DNA from: Albula goreensis
Taxonomy: Eukaryota > Chordata > Actinopteri > Albuliformes > Albulidae
Direction: 5' to 3'
Assembly: GCA_022829145.1 (NCBI GenBank)
Contig: CM040758.1
Coordinates: 23,698,575-23,762,574 of the forward strand
Length of the DNA: 64,000 bases
The notes below the pieces were generated by a model. It saw only the letters and a list, made by a program, of their open reading frames with translations. It did not search any database and was not told where the DNA came from. Below, one piece after another: positions 1 through 10,625 of this stretch. Made by a program: the position numbers and the translations under genes. Position 1 is the stretch's first letter. Each line of letters starts with the position of its first letter.

Positions 1-96
1 AAGAACTCAAGGATCCGATTGAGAAAACAGAGAAAGAGTGGAATGGTGCAATGGCTTATGGGATATCCCTGTGGCCTCCTTCACTCTTGACAAAAA

Positions 97-256
97 AGGT
101 TCCTCAAGGGTTCTTTGCTTGTCCAACAAATTCTTCTTTGGTATGGATTTCACTCACAGGTTCTCTTTAGAACCTTTTTATGAGGGTTATATAAAGAACC
201 CCTTAAATATATCTGTATCTAAGATGAACCTTTAAGGGTTCCCCCAGCAGGACAGA
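97..256. repeat. Short fold-back-type dispersed repeat, left copy
   Basis: This AT-rich stretch is full of AAGGTTCTTT/AAAGAACC-like words. Its right part (181-256) recurs in inverted orientation at 1515-1590 with about two mismatches by eye. The part from 97 to 180 has no partner at the second site, so this copy appears longer. Composition and size suggest a small non-autonomous DNA transposon (MITE). No family was assigned and no target duplication was recognised. Confidence 0.5.
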
Positions 257-408
257 TAGAACTTCCTCTTCTAAGACTGTAGCAGAAAGGTCCCAGACTC
301 AGCTCTCACTATGGTTGAGCCACCAGTGTGGGTTCAGCATGTTTTCCCGGTTAAAAACAAATGCAAATTGCCTGTAGAGGTGAGTGAGAAGGAATCTGGC
401 CTTATCTC

Positions 409-498
409 CTGCCCAGTGCATGCTGGGATAGGCTCCAGTCCCCACCACTCCCCTCAATGGTAGATTGGAAGAAGTGGGTATAGATACTGGATGGATGT
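409..498 (+). repeat. Fish LINE/SINE 3' tail fragment
   Basis: The words CAGTGCATGCTGGGATAGGC, then GTGGGTATAGATACTGG and GGATGGATG, match the tail I know from many fish retroposons, which ends in GGATGGATGG repeats. Only about 90 bp remain and there is no coding part. The family name cannot be settled by eye. Confidence 0.6.
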
Positions 499-1514
499 TT
501 TGCTTTTTCACAACAAGAACAGGTTGGCACCTTAATTGTAATGACAATTTTCAAGTTAATTTTCACGATTGCTGAACTTGCTAAACTGTGTCGGCGAAGA
601 TAAAAATTAATGCTTAGATCTAAATGTGAACCAAAGTTAAAGACAAAAGTTGACTAAATCCCAGACTTAGTTTTTGGAGTAAAAGTGATTTTCTTTACTA
701 AAACAGACCCACTATATAAGATTACATTTAGCATAATTTTCCTTTGTCTAAGTGTATGGGTTTCTCTCATTTTAGGAAGGGTCAAAGTCATTAATATTTA
801 ATACCTAACAGGAAGTACTGAACTATTGCTGCTTATTACTGAAATATTAATGCTCTGCAGTAAATTATTTATGTACCAGTTCACAAGTTAAAATGTAGTT
901 GACCCAGACTCATATGGTCTTTCAAATATGTACGGGGTTTCACTGGGCAGGCTAGTGGAGAGATGCTTTGCACATTAATTCTGAATGGGGTGGCACCTGC
1001 ATTCAGTTGTGAATACACAATTGAATGCATGGTACCTTTTTTCAAATAAAAAATGAAGTACTTCATTATTAATAAACTACATGTAGCTCCTCATGACAAG
1101 AGCGTGGCTTGTGGTTGGAAATAGGACATTGTGCCCTGAAGGGTATAGGTTTGGGTCAGGGCATTCCCTTTATCATTTCCAAACCCGATTTCCGTTTTAA
1201 ATAAAATATCCTGCAGTTTTGATGGATAATATTCATCGATCAATGCAAATGGACACAAATACAGAAATCTGATTTCTTTTACATGAGTAGTGTAAAGGAC
1301 ATAACTCTTCAGTAATAAGAGGCAATGTTTCAGTATTTTCTACAGGCATGAAAAATGCATGCTCTTTTGCTTAATAAGAATGTAAATAGACTTTATGAAT
1401 ATGATAGCTAAACAAGTCAATGGGAATTCAGCTAATCTTGATCCGATGGTTCATTATTTTGAGAATAAATGTCTTAGAAAAAAAGTGCTTTCTAGCACAT
1501 TCAGAGGTTTTCCA
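499..1514. other. AT-rich non-coding stretch
   Basis: No ORF of note, RNA gene or repeat was recognised. The stretch lies between the inverted copies at 181-256 and 1515-1590, so if those are the terminal repeats of one element it would be the interior. It shows no transposase-like reading frame. Confidence 0.4.
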
Positions 1515-1590
1515 TTTGTCCTGCTGGGGGAACCCTTAAAGGTTCATCTTAGATACAGATATCTTTAAGGGGTTCTTTATATAACCCTCA
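1515..1590. repeat. Inverted copy of the 181-256 repeat
   Basis: The reverse complement of this segment aligns with 181-256 over about 76 bp with roughly two differences. Similarity stops sharply at 1590, where the sequence turns into unrelated AT-rich DNA. It is either a second, truncated copy of the same small element or the right arm of a 1.4 kb inverted-repeat element. Confidence 0.65.
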
Positions 1591-2149
1591 GAATAATTCA
1601 ATTAAATTAAACATGTGAGTGCTTGTAACGTTCCGAGGAACACTCATATAGTCGCAAAATGAAGGAACAGGAAAAAGAGTGGGCTTAAGCTAGTGCATGT
1701 TTTTTTCTCTCATTTAAAAAAAAAAAACCTTGTGCTGAAGCATAGTTTTATTTGAACTGAAAACGCCCTTAAAGAGACCAAGTTTATTTGCTTGAATACA
1801 GTCCAATCTCAGCGTTAAACATGACAGCTGAACTCTTCATTAAACAATACAAGGTGTTGTTAAACAGAACACACACCATTTCAAAAAGCTTGGCTCCTCA
1901 AACTTATGAATTCAATGGGTTATAAATAAAGTGCTCTAAATAAATATTTGAAGTCCCTATGTGTAAGGTGCTAATGAAATTATTATTATCATCTACAAAT
2001 TAGCAATGAATGAATGTGTAAGCGCCTAATGAGGATGTTTAGCATCTGCCAAGTGGAATCCTGTCATTTATTTATACAAAAGTAATGAGAAAAACAACAA
2101 TAATATTAATAACAAAAACAACAAATGCAAAACTCTGTATTTCGCGACT
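1591..2149. other. AT-rich non-coding stretch
   Basis: Contains an A-run near 1717-1728 and scattered AATAAA-like words. No gene, RNA or recognisable repeat was seen. Confidence 0.4.
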
Positions 2150-2490
2150 CAGTTTCCATGAGACATTGTCCACGGCACGATGATGTCACTGTTGTGGGCG
2201 GGGCCAGATCACAGAGTGACAGGTGAAGGCCGGCTGCATGTTCCACACACATCACATATAGCAGCCTCCAGTCCAACACGCCCAGTCTGGCCCTGTCTCC
2301 AGTGTGAAGCGAGGGCCCTACTCGGCTGTGATATTAAAAGCCTCAGAGCCGAGTAACGCTCCACAGCTCCTCCCCCTTCCTCCCCTACATCCTGGTAATC
2401 TCATCAGCTCTGGGCTGTAGAGAGACCACTGCAGACGGCTCTGTGCTCGATAACAGCACAGCAGCTGGCATGCTGAAGCAGGCCCACATG
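2150..2490. promoter_or_regulatory. Candidate conserved non-coding element
   Basis: A complex, GC-richer island inside AT-rich DNA. It contains a GC-box-like GGGCGGGGCC near 2197, a TGACGT-like ATGATGTCA near 2182, and a perfect 8 bp stem (ACTCGGCT at 2320-2327 with AGCCGAGT at 2347-2354). No coding frame is supported. The enhancer idea rests on composition and motifs alone. Confidence 0.25.
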
Positions 2491-3029
2491 TGTTTGCTTA
2501 TGCCTTACTAGTGCCTTTTTTTAACTGCCTCATTGTAGTATATCATGTTACAGAAACCACTTGTATGTATGGCTGGCGCTTTCAGAGGGGATTTGAAATG
2601 AGGGGGTTCTGTCATGAGGGTTGGGCCTGGTACCCCATAAGACATGAGGGACCCCCCATAAGGCCCCCCCATTTCATCATTGTACCAAAGCAATGAATGT
2701 TCTGCTGTATGATTCTCATATGTTCATTTCAGCCATTTTAGCCATTACTTTTGCCAATACTATTTTAACTAGATTAAATTAGAGTAGATTATACTTATTA
2801 GATGTGCAAGCTAAATGCTGTAATTACTGAAACATAAAGTCCGTAAGAACCGTCGTAAGTAAATGTGCATCACCACTGTTCCGTCAGTCCCTAAATTACA
2901 CCAGATCTCACCAATTTTCACAAGGAAATTGATTTGTGAAACTGCAAGAATTTGTTGACTTTGAACATTTGTTGCGCCATTTTTTTTTTCTTTGTTTGTT
3001 TTTTGTTTTGTTTTACTTTCTCAGTCGAC
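2491..3029. other. Non-coding stretch
   Basis: Holds a small C/G-run patch at 2613-2675 in which CATGAGGG and CCCCATAAG words each occur twice. AT-rich DNA and a T-rich run near 2982-3015 follow. The overlapping ORFs on both strands here are shadows of this low-complexity patch and were not accepted. Confidence 0.4.
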
Positions 3030-3320
3030 CCCATTCGCTGTCGCCTGCGATATTGTAGCTCTTTATCCTTCAGCCAACTACGAGCCGGAGCTGAGGCTTT
3101 GAAGAGTGGATAAAACTGGGCCTGGAAACAGGAAGCTGCATTTAATCGCCAAAGGAAACCGGCCTATCATAGGCTGTCCTCTGTACAGTTGCCACGGCTC
3201 CCCTGTGATCATCTGCTGCGGTCCTCACTGTCTATTTCCAATGCAGCGGCACTCGCACACGCTCACCAAAGTCAACACGGCAGTATTTCTCTTCTGAGAA
3301 CAACCCAATGTGCATAATGA
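3030..3320. promoter_or_regulatory. Candidate conserved non-coding element
   Basis: Balanced-composition, non-repetitive island between T-rich DNA and AT-rich filler. The forward frame from 3106 is open for 63 codons but matches no family I know. Assigned as a possible regulatory island only because of its complexity compared with its flanks. Confidence 0.2.
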
Positions 3321-4109
3321 GGTAATATACAAACTGCCAGGTTTACAAAGTTTATAAAGGGTAGAGGGTAGAAGTGACGATACATAAACAGTCAGGGAGG
3401 AGCTCAAAAGGCAAATATACAGGATAATAAAGTCTCTGTGACTTGTGTGCTGGGTAAACGTTTTGTGCAATGACTGCAGGTCACAAGTGCCAGCTTATTT
3501 TGGCTGTGTCCAAGCCTATAGTACATGACCTACTTTATCGTGAATGATAAACACTACATCTGCAACATGTAAATGAGCGATTCATCTGTTTGTGTTGTGG
3601 TTTTTTCCCTTTTTCCAGATATCAAAGTGATAGTGAAATTATTCAATCTGTATTTATACGTTTAATTGACTGAATTTATGTAATTTTGTCAAAATTGGGA
3701 ACAATCTGTATACTTGACTTTGTCATAGCTTTATACTTTTGTACTCGTTTTGTCGAGGTGCAGATCTGCAATAAAACAGTGTAAGATCCTCATTTCATTT
3801 TAAAGCACTGATGTCCAAGCCTGGTCCAGAAGGTTGAACCTCGAGGGCTTCAGAAACTCCTGTTATCCAATGACAGAAGAGAGGAAATTTAACAAACCAA
3901 TCAAATCAATGAATGTAACAGAGCAATTTAAATCTGAAACAAAGACTCGGTAATCCATGGCTTTCTTAGTGGTCCCCATTAATGCAAAACCTGTAATCAT
4001 GTTAGCCATTCAATGTACAGGTGAGACAGTTGGTTTTATCATGCAGATCACTACCTGGAATTATAATTAACTCCTTGACACATCATTCACCACCAACCCC
4101 CAGTAGAGA
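3321..4109. other. Non-coding stretch
   Basis: Ordinary AT-rich sequence with short T runs. No gene, RNA or repeat family was recognised. Confidence 0.4.
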
Positions 4110-4120
4110 TAATATATATA

Positions 4121-4159
<39 letters not shown>
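4110..4159. repeat. (TA)n microsatellite
   Basis: About 50 bp of alternating TA, interrupted once by TGTC near 4121-4124. Confidence 0.95.
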
Positions 4160-4161
<2 letters not shown>

Positions 4162-4440
4162 GAGAAAAAGAAAAAGGTCCATCCAGCCGGATGTGGGAAG
4201 GGCTGGAGGGAGCTAAGCGCACTGTTAAAAAGAGAATAAATGAAATCAATAGCCATGCTGCCCCAGGGTCATTTTCATGGAAAGCTTCTCCACCAGCGCG
4301 ATGGAGGAAGCGTGCGTGCCGAGCTCTCCCTCACCGCCATGTAAAATAATGGGCTGATGAGACAGTAACAGGGGAGGTAGATTAAAAGCCACCCGAAGGA
4401 GGCCGCGGGTGTTCTGAGGAGACCCCCCACCCGCCCCCAC
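4160..4440. promoter_or_regulatory. Candidate conserved non-coding element
   Basis: Complex sequence directly after the (TA)n tract, ending in a C-rich run at 4425-4445. It contains ATGAAATCAAT, ATTTTCATGGAAA and a CCGCGG-like core. Frames on both strands are open, but none gives a recognisable protein. Confidence 0.25.
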
Positions 4441-5239
4441 CCCACCAATTCACCCTTAAAATTCATTTGGCAAATATATTGGGCCTTTTCAATTGCTTAA
4501 TTTACTCTTTGGCCTCTAAACTGCAATGTTCAATTTTCTCTTTTGACGTATATCGATGCACAGAGTGTTAACGTAAATCCGCCTAGTGGTCGTGACCACC
4601 AGCATAAAGACGGCAGCCTTGTAATAACTCTATTGGGATGCGTGTGTAAAAATGGGACTATTGTCTCTGGAAACTGATCAATGGTTTACAATGCCCATTT
4701 TACAAAAGTGTAAAATTAATTTTAGGCTATTTGTCACTTGCAGATAATTATTCTGTCTAATAAATGTTGACGAACATTAACCCCAAGGAAACAGCTCCTA
4801 CATCAAGCCCCTTAAAACATTGATTTACTCATACTGGGTAATGCAGTTTCCCAGAGCTCTGCATTAAGCCAATTAATGTGGCTGAATGGGGAAAATTTCA
4901 AATACACTGTTAAAAGTCATATCTCAAATTAATTTTACACTCCCTCTGTTAATTATTTCATTTTGACATTAATATGCATAACAAGTAAACACATTAAACA
5001 CACTTTGTAATTATATGTCTACTTGTTTATGGTATCAAAGCATATTTCTGCTTTGCGTGTTTCATGTAGACTCTGTGTTTGCTATCACTGCAATTTAAGT
5101 TCCATAAAAATAAATAAATATGTATGTAGTTTTTTTTTTTTAATTGCCTTTGACTACTTAGTTATATGAAGTATGGCTAGGCTTCCTGCTCTTGGGAAAT
5201 TGATGTACTTTGTGTAACAAGTTTCATAAAAACTCTTAT
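4441..5239. other. AT-rich non-coding stretch
   Basis: Contains many TTAAT/ATTAA words and a T-run at about 5131-5141. The part at 4470-4960 has several TTAATT and CAATT homeodomain-like cores, so a regulatory role is possible. No gene was recognised. Confidence 0.3.
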
Positions 5240-5850
5240 TTGACCGGAAATAATTGGACAGTTGCCAGGCTTTTCTTGGCATTTTCACATTTTTAGTACA
5301 CCTGGGAGCGACTCAAGCCTTCAAAAATCATACAGCTCATTCATGACGATAAATGGAGCACCTTTCATGCAACAGATTGCACGGATGTAAAAACTCACAG
5401 CATCCTTTTTGCGCATTGATATACATATTGTTTTTTCCGCTACAACGAAAAGGAGACAGGAGGTGGCAAATCGGCGCTACATGTCTGTAAAAATCTATCT
5501 ATTTGTTAAAGTTGTGGATAGGCATGCCCCGCACAAACATTGTTATTAAAGTATTGATCATGCTTTCATATCTAGCCACAAATAAATTACCCAGAAGCTC
5601 TGCTCCCCTCGCCCCGTGGAAGAGGTGGCTGGCTCATATCGGGCCCTGCTATTAATCTGTCATCGGGGGCAACAGCTGAGATAGGAAAATTATTGATTTT
5701 TAGCTGGGGGTGAATAGGGAATAAATCACTGTGGGACACAACCATGACAATCTCTTCTCTCACCTCTGCCTTCCCCCTAATAAGGAGACCCAGTGACTCG
5801 CCCATCCGGAGTCCAAAATAAAACCACATGACATGGCGAGGACAGGGGGA
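5240..5850. promoter_or_regulatory. Candidate conserved non-coding element (long)
   Basis: About 600 bp of non-repetitive, mixed-composition DNA with phased AT-rich words and no low-complexity runs. It includes ATTTGTTAAAG, ACAAACATTGTTATTAA (forkhead/Sox-like) and TATTGATTTTTAG. The minus-strand frame at 5587-5829 (80 codons) is not a known protein. Confidence 0.3.
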
Positions 5851-6149
5851 TACACAGTGCTTCCGAGGGTTTATTCATTTTTCGGGGAGGTGGGGAAAGG
5901 AGGGGAGGAGTAGGAGTGGAAGTGGCGGGGGGAGGGGGCAAAAATAAAGTGGAAAAAAAAGTTAAAGCTGAATTGTTGTTTTTTTCCCCACCAGTTGAGG
6001 TTCATCCCTCGTTTCGCTCAGAGTTCCTCACTATAAAAATATATGCACTCCACCGGGAGACAGAACGGATCCAAAGGATTTCAGAAGATTTGGAGGAGCC
6101 GGTTGCTTGGTTACAGACTACCCCCGTTTCCCATCCCTGTATAATGTAA
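5851..6149. other. Purine-rich non-coding stretch
   Basis: A G/A-biased tract (about 5881-5960) with GGGGAGG and GTGGCGGGGGGAGG runs. No gene was recognised. Confidence 0.4.
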
Positions 6150-6440
6150 TACGTTGGATCTCTCTTAAGCTGCCCTGGCTGCCATTTAAAAACCAACAAT
6201 CAAACGATTTACATGTAAATTGCGCATGTGAAACTCTCGGCGCGTGTGGCTGGTGTTGGGGCGGAAATAAATTGAGCGGGTACAGTTGCATTAAGGTTTT
6301 CTTTTCTTGCAAAGGGACTTGTTACACCTGAATGGATGCAAATGAAAGGTCCAGGTGATGTTTGATATGCAAATTGCGGTGAGTTTGACTTTGCCCTGTT
6401 TTCTCCTTTGGAGGTCTTTGAGCTCCTCTCGGTAAGACTG
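6150..6440. promoter_or_regulatory. Candidate enhancer with paired octamer motifs
   Basis: Two exact POU octamers, ATGCAAAT, lie 31 bp apart (6336-6343 and 6367-6374). Between and around them are CAGGTGATG and ACACCTG E-box-like words, and an AACAATC Sox-like word lies upstream near 6195. The paired exact octamers are the strongest local hint of a transcription-factor platform. Function is inferred from motifs only. Confidence 0.3.
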
Positions 6441-6860
6441 TTCCAAACAGTTGGAAAAGGAAAAGAGAACCTGCTTGTGCAAGAGAAGAAAGGACTTGGG
6501 CTTCCTTGTTTGTCAAGTCTAGTTGGTAAAAATAAAGTTAGCTCTGAGCAATCATTTATACATATATCTCAATCTTTTACCCTCTATTAATGAACTGCTA
6601 TGAAACACCTCCTGTAGCATCTCTTCCTATAACAGGACCTCAGCCTGTATACACCTGACTCTGAGAACAATGTCTAGCTAGCAGTGATAAGCTAAACACT
6701 CCATCAAGAGAATGCCCCTGGCCCTTGGATCTACAACCCGGTAAACTCCTCAGGTGATCCAGGAAGCTAAAGTAGAGCAGAGCGGGTCCTCCCAGGAGTT
6801 AATGCTCTTTGCTATGATTAAACTGGCTGAATGTGTGGAGGCCAGGCCTAAAGTTCTATG
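6441..6860. other. Non-coding stretch
   Basis: Mixed-composition sequence with no recognisable gene or repeat. It precedes a 23 bp T run. Confidence 0.4.
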
Positions 6861-6883
6861 TTTTTTTTTTTTTTTTTTTTTTT
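6861..6883. repeat. Poly(T) run, 23 bp
   Basis: Uninterrupted T run followed by CAG. It looks superficially like a 3' splice site, but no open coding exon follows. It may be the reverse-strand poly(A) tail of a retroposon. Confidence 0.9.
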
Positions 6884-6885
6884 CA

Positions 6886-7259
6886 GAAATGCTGCCCGTC
6901 TCTACTCATGCCAGCAGGGGGCAGTCTTCCCTCTGGAGCTAGCAGAAAACCAATGACCACCATGGTGCAGGAGATGCCATCTTTTGGATGAGACACTAAA
7001 CAGAGGGTCCTGACTCACTGTGGTCATTAAAATATCCCATGGCGCTTATCAGAAAGAGAAGAGGTTCCCTGGTGTCTTGGAAAAATTCCCAACCTGGCGT
7101 TCTCAGTCTGGCTTTAATTATCTCCAGTTTAATTGGCTTAGTAATTCTTCTCTCTGTGCGTGCACTGATGTGAGGTGGCAGGTTTGCTGCTGGTGGTGAT
7201 AAAGCTGAAATTCCTGGGAAAGGTGCAATATTAACAATGAGGAACTGAGGTGTCATCAA
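6886..7259. repeat. Dispersed fish repeat (unnamed)
   Basis: The block carries GATGCCATCTTTTGGATGAG, TGTGGTCATTAAAATATCCC and AAAATTCCCAACCTGGC. I recognise these as parts of a repeat seen many times in fish genomes, but I cannot name the family with confidence. It starts right after the poly(T) run. Confidence 0.45.
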
Positions 7260-7400
7260 AACAAAAATGGGTGGAGCAACCGTGTGGTATCAACCATGTG
7301 GTATCATGTGGTATAGAGAAAAACTTTTTTGATTGGTTCAAACAAGTTAATGATTGATAGCTCAGTGTAGCTCCACCCTAAAGGAGTTCAGGAAAAGTCA
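7260..7400. repeat. Possible dispersed repeat, copy 1 (CCAAT/TGATTGGTT type)
   Basis: Begins with three short tandem GTGTGGTATCA-like words (7281-7313). TTGATTGGTTCAAACAAG and TGTAGCTCCAC then resemble 27802-27855 in order and spacing. The match is short and divergent, so the relationship is tentative. Confidence 0.3.
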
Positions 7401-7527
7401 TATCAGTAATCACTACAGCTCTTAAATGCAACTCATATTCATTCATGTGAACTTTCTATCACAAAATGGCTGCCATGCATCACTCAGCCTGGAGCTGCTA
7501 ACTGGGGGCTGTAATGTGATATTATGT

Positions 7528-7645
7528 TTAGGCTTGAAACTCAACGGTTTGGAGGACATGATTTCCAGGTGGGGCACTGTTTTTGTGCCCTTGAGCGAGA
7601 TGCTTCACCTGTACAGCCTTGGATAAGAGAGTCTGTAAAATTTCG
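7528..7645 (+). repeat. tRNA-derived SINE fragment
   Basis: Contains the SINE body words CCAGGTGGGGCACTG, TGCCCTTGAGCGAGATGCTTC and TGGATAAGAGAGTCTG, in the same order as the better copy at 40879-41096. The tRNA-like head is degraded and the region corresponding to box B is poorly preserved. Confidence 0.65.
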
Positions 7646-7795
7646 GATATATTACCCATTTCACTGAGTTTATGTTTATTATAAGAATAAATACATCTTT
7701 GTCTTAAAAGCATGATGTGCTTTACACAGCTGTGTCTATGGGCTGATATCTGCAGTGTCCGTCTGATTGGAAATGTCACGGTGCAAAAGTGATTA

Positions 7796-7985
7796 CATGT
7801 TACCTGCTAGCGGTCTGCAGGTGTTCTCTGGCATAATGGGAAACAATGGGACATGGTGAGTCACTCACAGAGGGACTGTGTTTTTTTTTATACTTCCTGA
7901 TTGCAAAGCACCAACATGTTACCCTTAGCAAACATTGCCCTGTGTTCAGGAGCATCATCCCTGAGTTTAACAGTACTGTTTTAGA
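7796..7985. repeat. Unnamed dispersed repeat, copy 1
   Basis: Aligns by eye with 10440-10625. Shared words include CTGCAGGTGT/CTGCAAGTGT, TGAGTCACTCACAGA/TGAGTCACTCATAGA, TTCCTGATTGCAA/TTCCTTGTTGCAA and CATTGCCCTGTG/CATTACTGTG, in the same order and spacing. Both copies leave a similar minus-strand frame, but that follows from nucleotide similarity and is not evidence of a gene. Confidence 0.5.
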
Positions 7986-8085
7986 GTTAATATACACCTC
8001 CGAAGCAGCTTTGCTTTACTTTATTACCCTTTCCTTTCATTGATAAATGATACACTAACATAAGTCTTGGTTCGAGATGGAAGAC

Positions 8086-8158
8086 AATATATATATTTGG
8101 GACTGTGACGAGAGCGTGATGGCACAGTCACAAACTGTGATGTGCCAAATGGTATATA
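8086..8158. repeat. Nested palindrome
   Basis: An inner near-perfect hairpin at 8121-8146 (GGCACA with TGTGCC and TCACA with TGTGA around an AAC loop, one bulged G) sits inside weaker outer arms (ATATATATTTGG with CCAAATGGTATATAT). It could be a tiny fold-back element or an extruding hairpin. Confidence 0.6.
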
Positions 8159-8389
8159 TGACAGGTGAAGCATTAACTATTTAATTACAAACACAGTTAA
8201 TATTTACACGCTATGCCTTTTGCACTGTTTGCATTTAGGTAGAGTCACTGTAAGCGCAGGATGATCTTTATGCTGTAAAATGTATGTAAATACTTTCTCA
8301 TTACCATCGCAAATAGCATGAAACAAATCTCCCGGCGGATCATAGTTGAAATGTGTTTGCGCACAGATGCATCTGTAACCACCCCCAAA

Positions 8390-8560
8390 ACCTTTATAGG
8401 TGCGAGACATACATCACCATAATTATGTTGATTGCTGTTTGATGTTTAATGAGTAATTACTAATTACAAAGCTTGCCTGGCAACAATTATTGCTGATGAA
8501 TATGCATGGATGAACACATGTGCGCGCTACAGAACATGGCGCTCTGGCTGAATTTTGCAA
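8390..8560. promoter_or_regulatory. Candidate enhancer with RFX-type X-box and homeodomain cores
   Basis: TTGCCTGGCAAC at 8473-8484 fits the palindromic RFX X-box (GTTGCC, one spacer base, GGCAAC) with only the first G lost. Just upstream is a double TAATTAC homeodomain core (8453-8466). Downstream are a Sox-like AACAATTATTG and a POU-like ATATGCATG. This dense set of known motif types makes a regulatory role plausible but unproven. Confidence 0.35.
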
Positions 8561-9199
8561 AAAGATTTTTTTAGCAGAGTACGCTGGTTCCTCCTGGCAT
8601 AACTTTGGTATTAAACTACTCTGTACTGTGGATTAACAATCACTCCTCAGGATCAGAATGTTTGGCTTCATTTATTATTTATGCTTTTTTAGCTATGTCT
8701 TGTAAACACAAAATTAGCAAACTTGAAGATCAGGGGAAAGTACGCTCAACGCTGATGGACACACAGTTAAAACGTCAGAGTCTTTTAGTTTCTCTAAAAG
8801 GTGGCTGTAAAGTTTCTCACAGTGAAAATCTGGCAAAGCTGTTATTCTAGTGAATTAAATTACTTAAGTTTTATTAACAAAGCACTTTGAACAGGCCATA
8901 TTAGTTACTGAGCCATTAAACATCGGCAGTACACAACCGATGGAGCAACATCTTTATTGATGGTTTAAACATGAAAATGGCAGAAGAAAGGAGATGAGAG
9001 GTCAAAGGAGGGTGAAATGTATGACGCAAACTCATCTGTCCTGGCTCTTCAACCATCTCGACCACTTTTATTCCCTTATTATTGAGTGTATTAAAACATA
9101 TAAACAATTCTTAAAACTGGAGCTGTCAATTTCTATTAATTTTTTTTTTAAATACAATATTGATTCTTTAATATAAAAGGTATTCCATGCTGCTGTAGG
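8561..9199. other. Non-coding stretch
   Basis: AT-rich with a T-run at about 9139-9149. The 81-codon forward frame at 8605-8850 matches no known family and was not accepted. Confidence 0.4.
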
Positions 9200-9540
9200 C
9201 ATGAAACAGCATCAGATTAATTTTGTCGGGTAAAGCTTTGCTTTGATTAAGCTGTTAGAAAATGAGGATAATCTCCTCAGCCAATACCGAACCTGCGGGC
9301 AGAGACTGTCTGTCTGGGTGCCTGCGGACCTCCAGGGCCTCCATGGCATTGGGAGCTATACCAAACCATGTGCTTCCAATAACGTCTACGGCCCATTCCC
9401 CCCGCCAGCAGCACAGCCCAACTTATTCACATCTACATTCACTTGAGTACCCATCCTGCATTGCGTCCTATGTACAGAATTCATTTTATTTGCATTGCAT
9501 TGGCAAAGCAAGATCTTAAACTCACATCCACCCAACAAAA
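9200..9540. promoter_or_regulatory. Candidate conserved non-coding element
   Basis: Complex, higher-GC island in AT-rich flanks. Two overlapping forward frames are open but unrecognised. There are no repeats and no low-complexity sequence. Assigned by composition only. Confidence 0.2.
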
Positions 9541-10439
9541 TGCACTATAGATATTCACTTGTGGTTTGGGTTGGGCTTTTTTTATTCATCAGGTTATATA
9601 TGTTCCATTTCCAAATATGGAACTGCAATCAATTGAGCTAATTTAAACAAACATTATAAGCATTCAATGTGATTAACATATGTTAATGAATTCATTTTAA
9701 TAGTCCTTGTTCAAGTTGTGTTAATAACTCAATATTTATCGCTCAGCTGTTATTTGGCACCATGTTTATCCACATGCTACCACCATGCATTTTATTATAT
9801 TAAAAACATTTTTTTGTTTATTTTTTCTGAATTTACTGCAGAACACTGACTTGTCAGTCTTCAAGAAAATGTTACGGTACTTTCCAAATTCACAAGCCTG
9901 AAGAAAATGTGTTCAGTATCTCTGACCACATCAAGAAAGCACAATACAATTTGATTGTGTGCTTTACAATTTTAATTTCAGTTACTTTGAGCTGACAGCT
10001 AACCTGATGCACTGTATTAAATCTTGTAGGTGCTTTTGTGCAAAATCTGAATGGAATACATTGCAAAATGACTTGAAACTCAATCAATTAATCTCATGAA
10101 ATACTTTAAAATCCAAAATGAAAGAATTAGCAGCAGATTAAATAACATTACAGCGTACTTTGTAAAAATTCAAGTACAGCAGCCATGGTTCTGATTTGGG
10201 AAGTAGCAGTCTGGCCTTGTGTTTGGGACTCAGACATGTTTGAAGCCCTGCTTTACGGCATGGTTCATGGCCCTGCGGCTGTGATCACATTAACAGATCC
10301 AGCTCAGCTGTGACTGTGTGAATGCGTTGAAGGCCCATAACTGAGCTGGGCTGCAGCATTATGCAGTGGTATTAAGCTCTTATGAGCACTTGAGTAGTCC
10401 ATTACCCCGAGCTCTGCCCCCACCCCTGTTCTCTGGGAG
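9541..10439. other. Non-coding stretch
   Basis: AT-rich up to about 10180, then a more complex part (10180-10400) with CAGCTGTG and CAGCTCAG words. No gene or named repeat was seen. Confidence 0.35.
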
Positions 10440-10625
10440 CCAGGGCTAATTTCCCTCTAGTGGGCTGCAAGTGTATTCCACCATAATTGAGAATAATAGG
10501 GCTCGCTGAGTCACTCATAGAAGGATTCTTATGTATGACAGTTGGATATTTCCTTGTTGCAATGCAAGGGATGTTGCTCATACCAAGCATTACTGTGTTT
10601 TTTAGGCCTGTAATCCTGAAGGTCA
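10440..10625. repeat. Unnamed dispersed repeat, copy 2
   Basis: Second copy of the repeat at 7796-7985, in the same orientation and about 2.6 kb away. Divergence is high (roughly a third of positions by eye), so the copies are old or belong to different subfamilies. Confidence 0.5.

Noticed and set aside
6861-6886. T23 followed by CAG as a possible 3' splice site
   Set aside because: No branch point or open exon follows; the sequence after it is a dispersed repeat.
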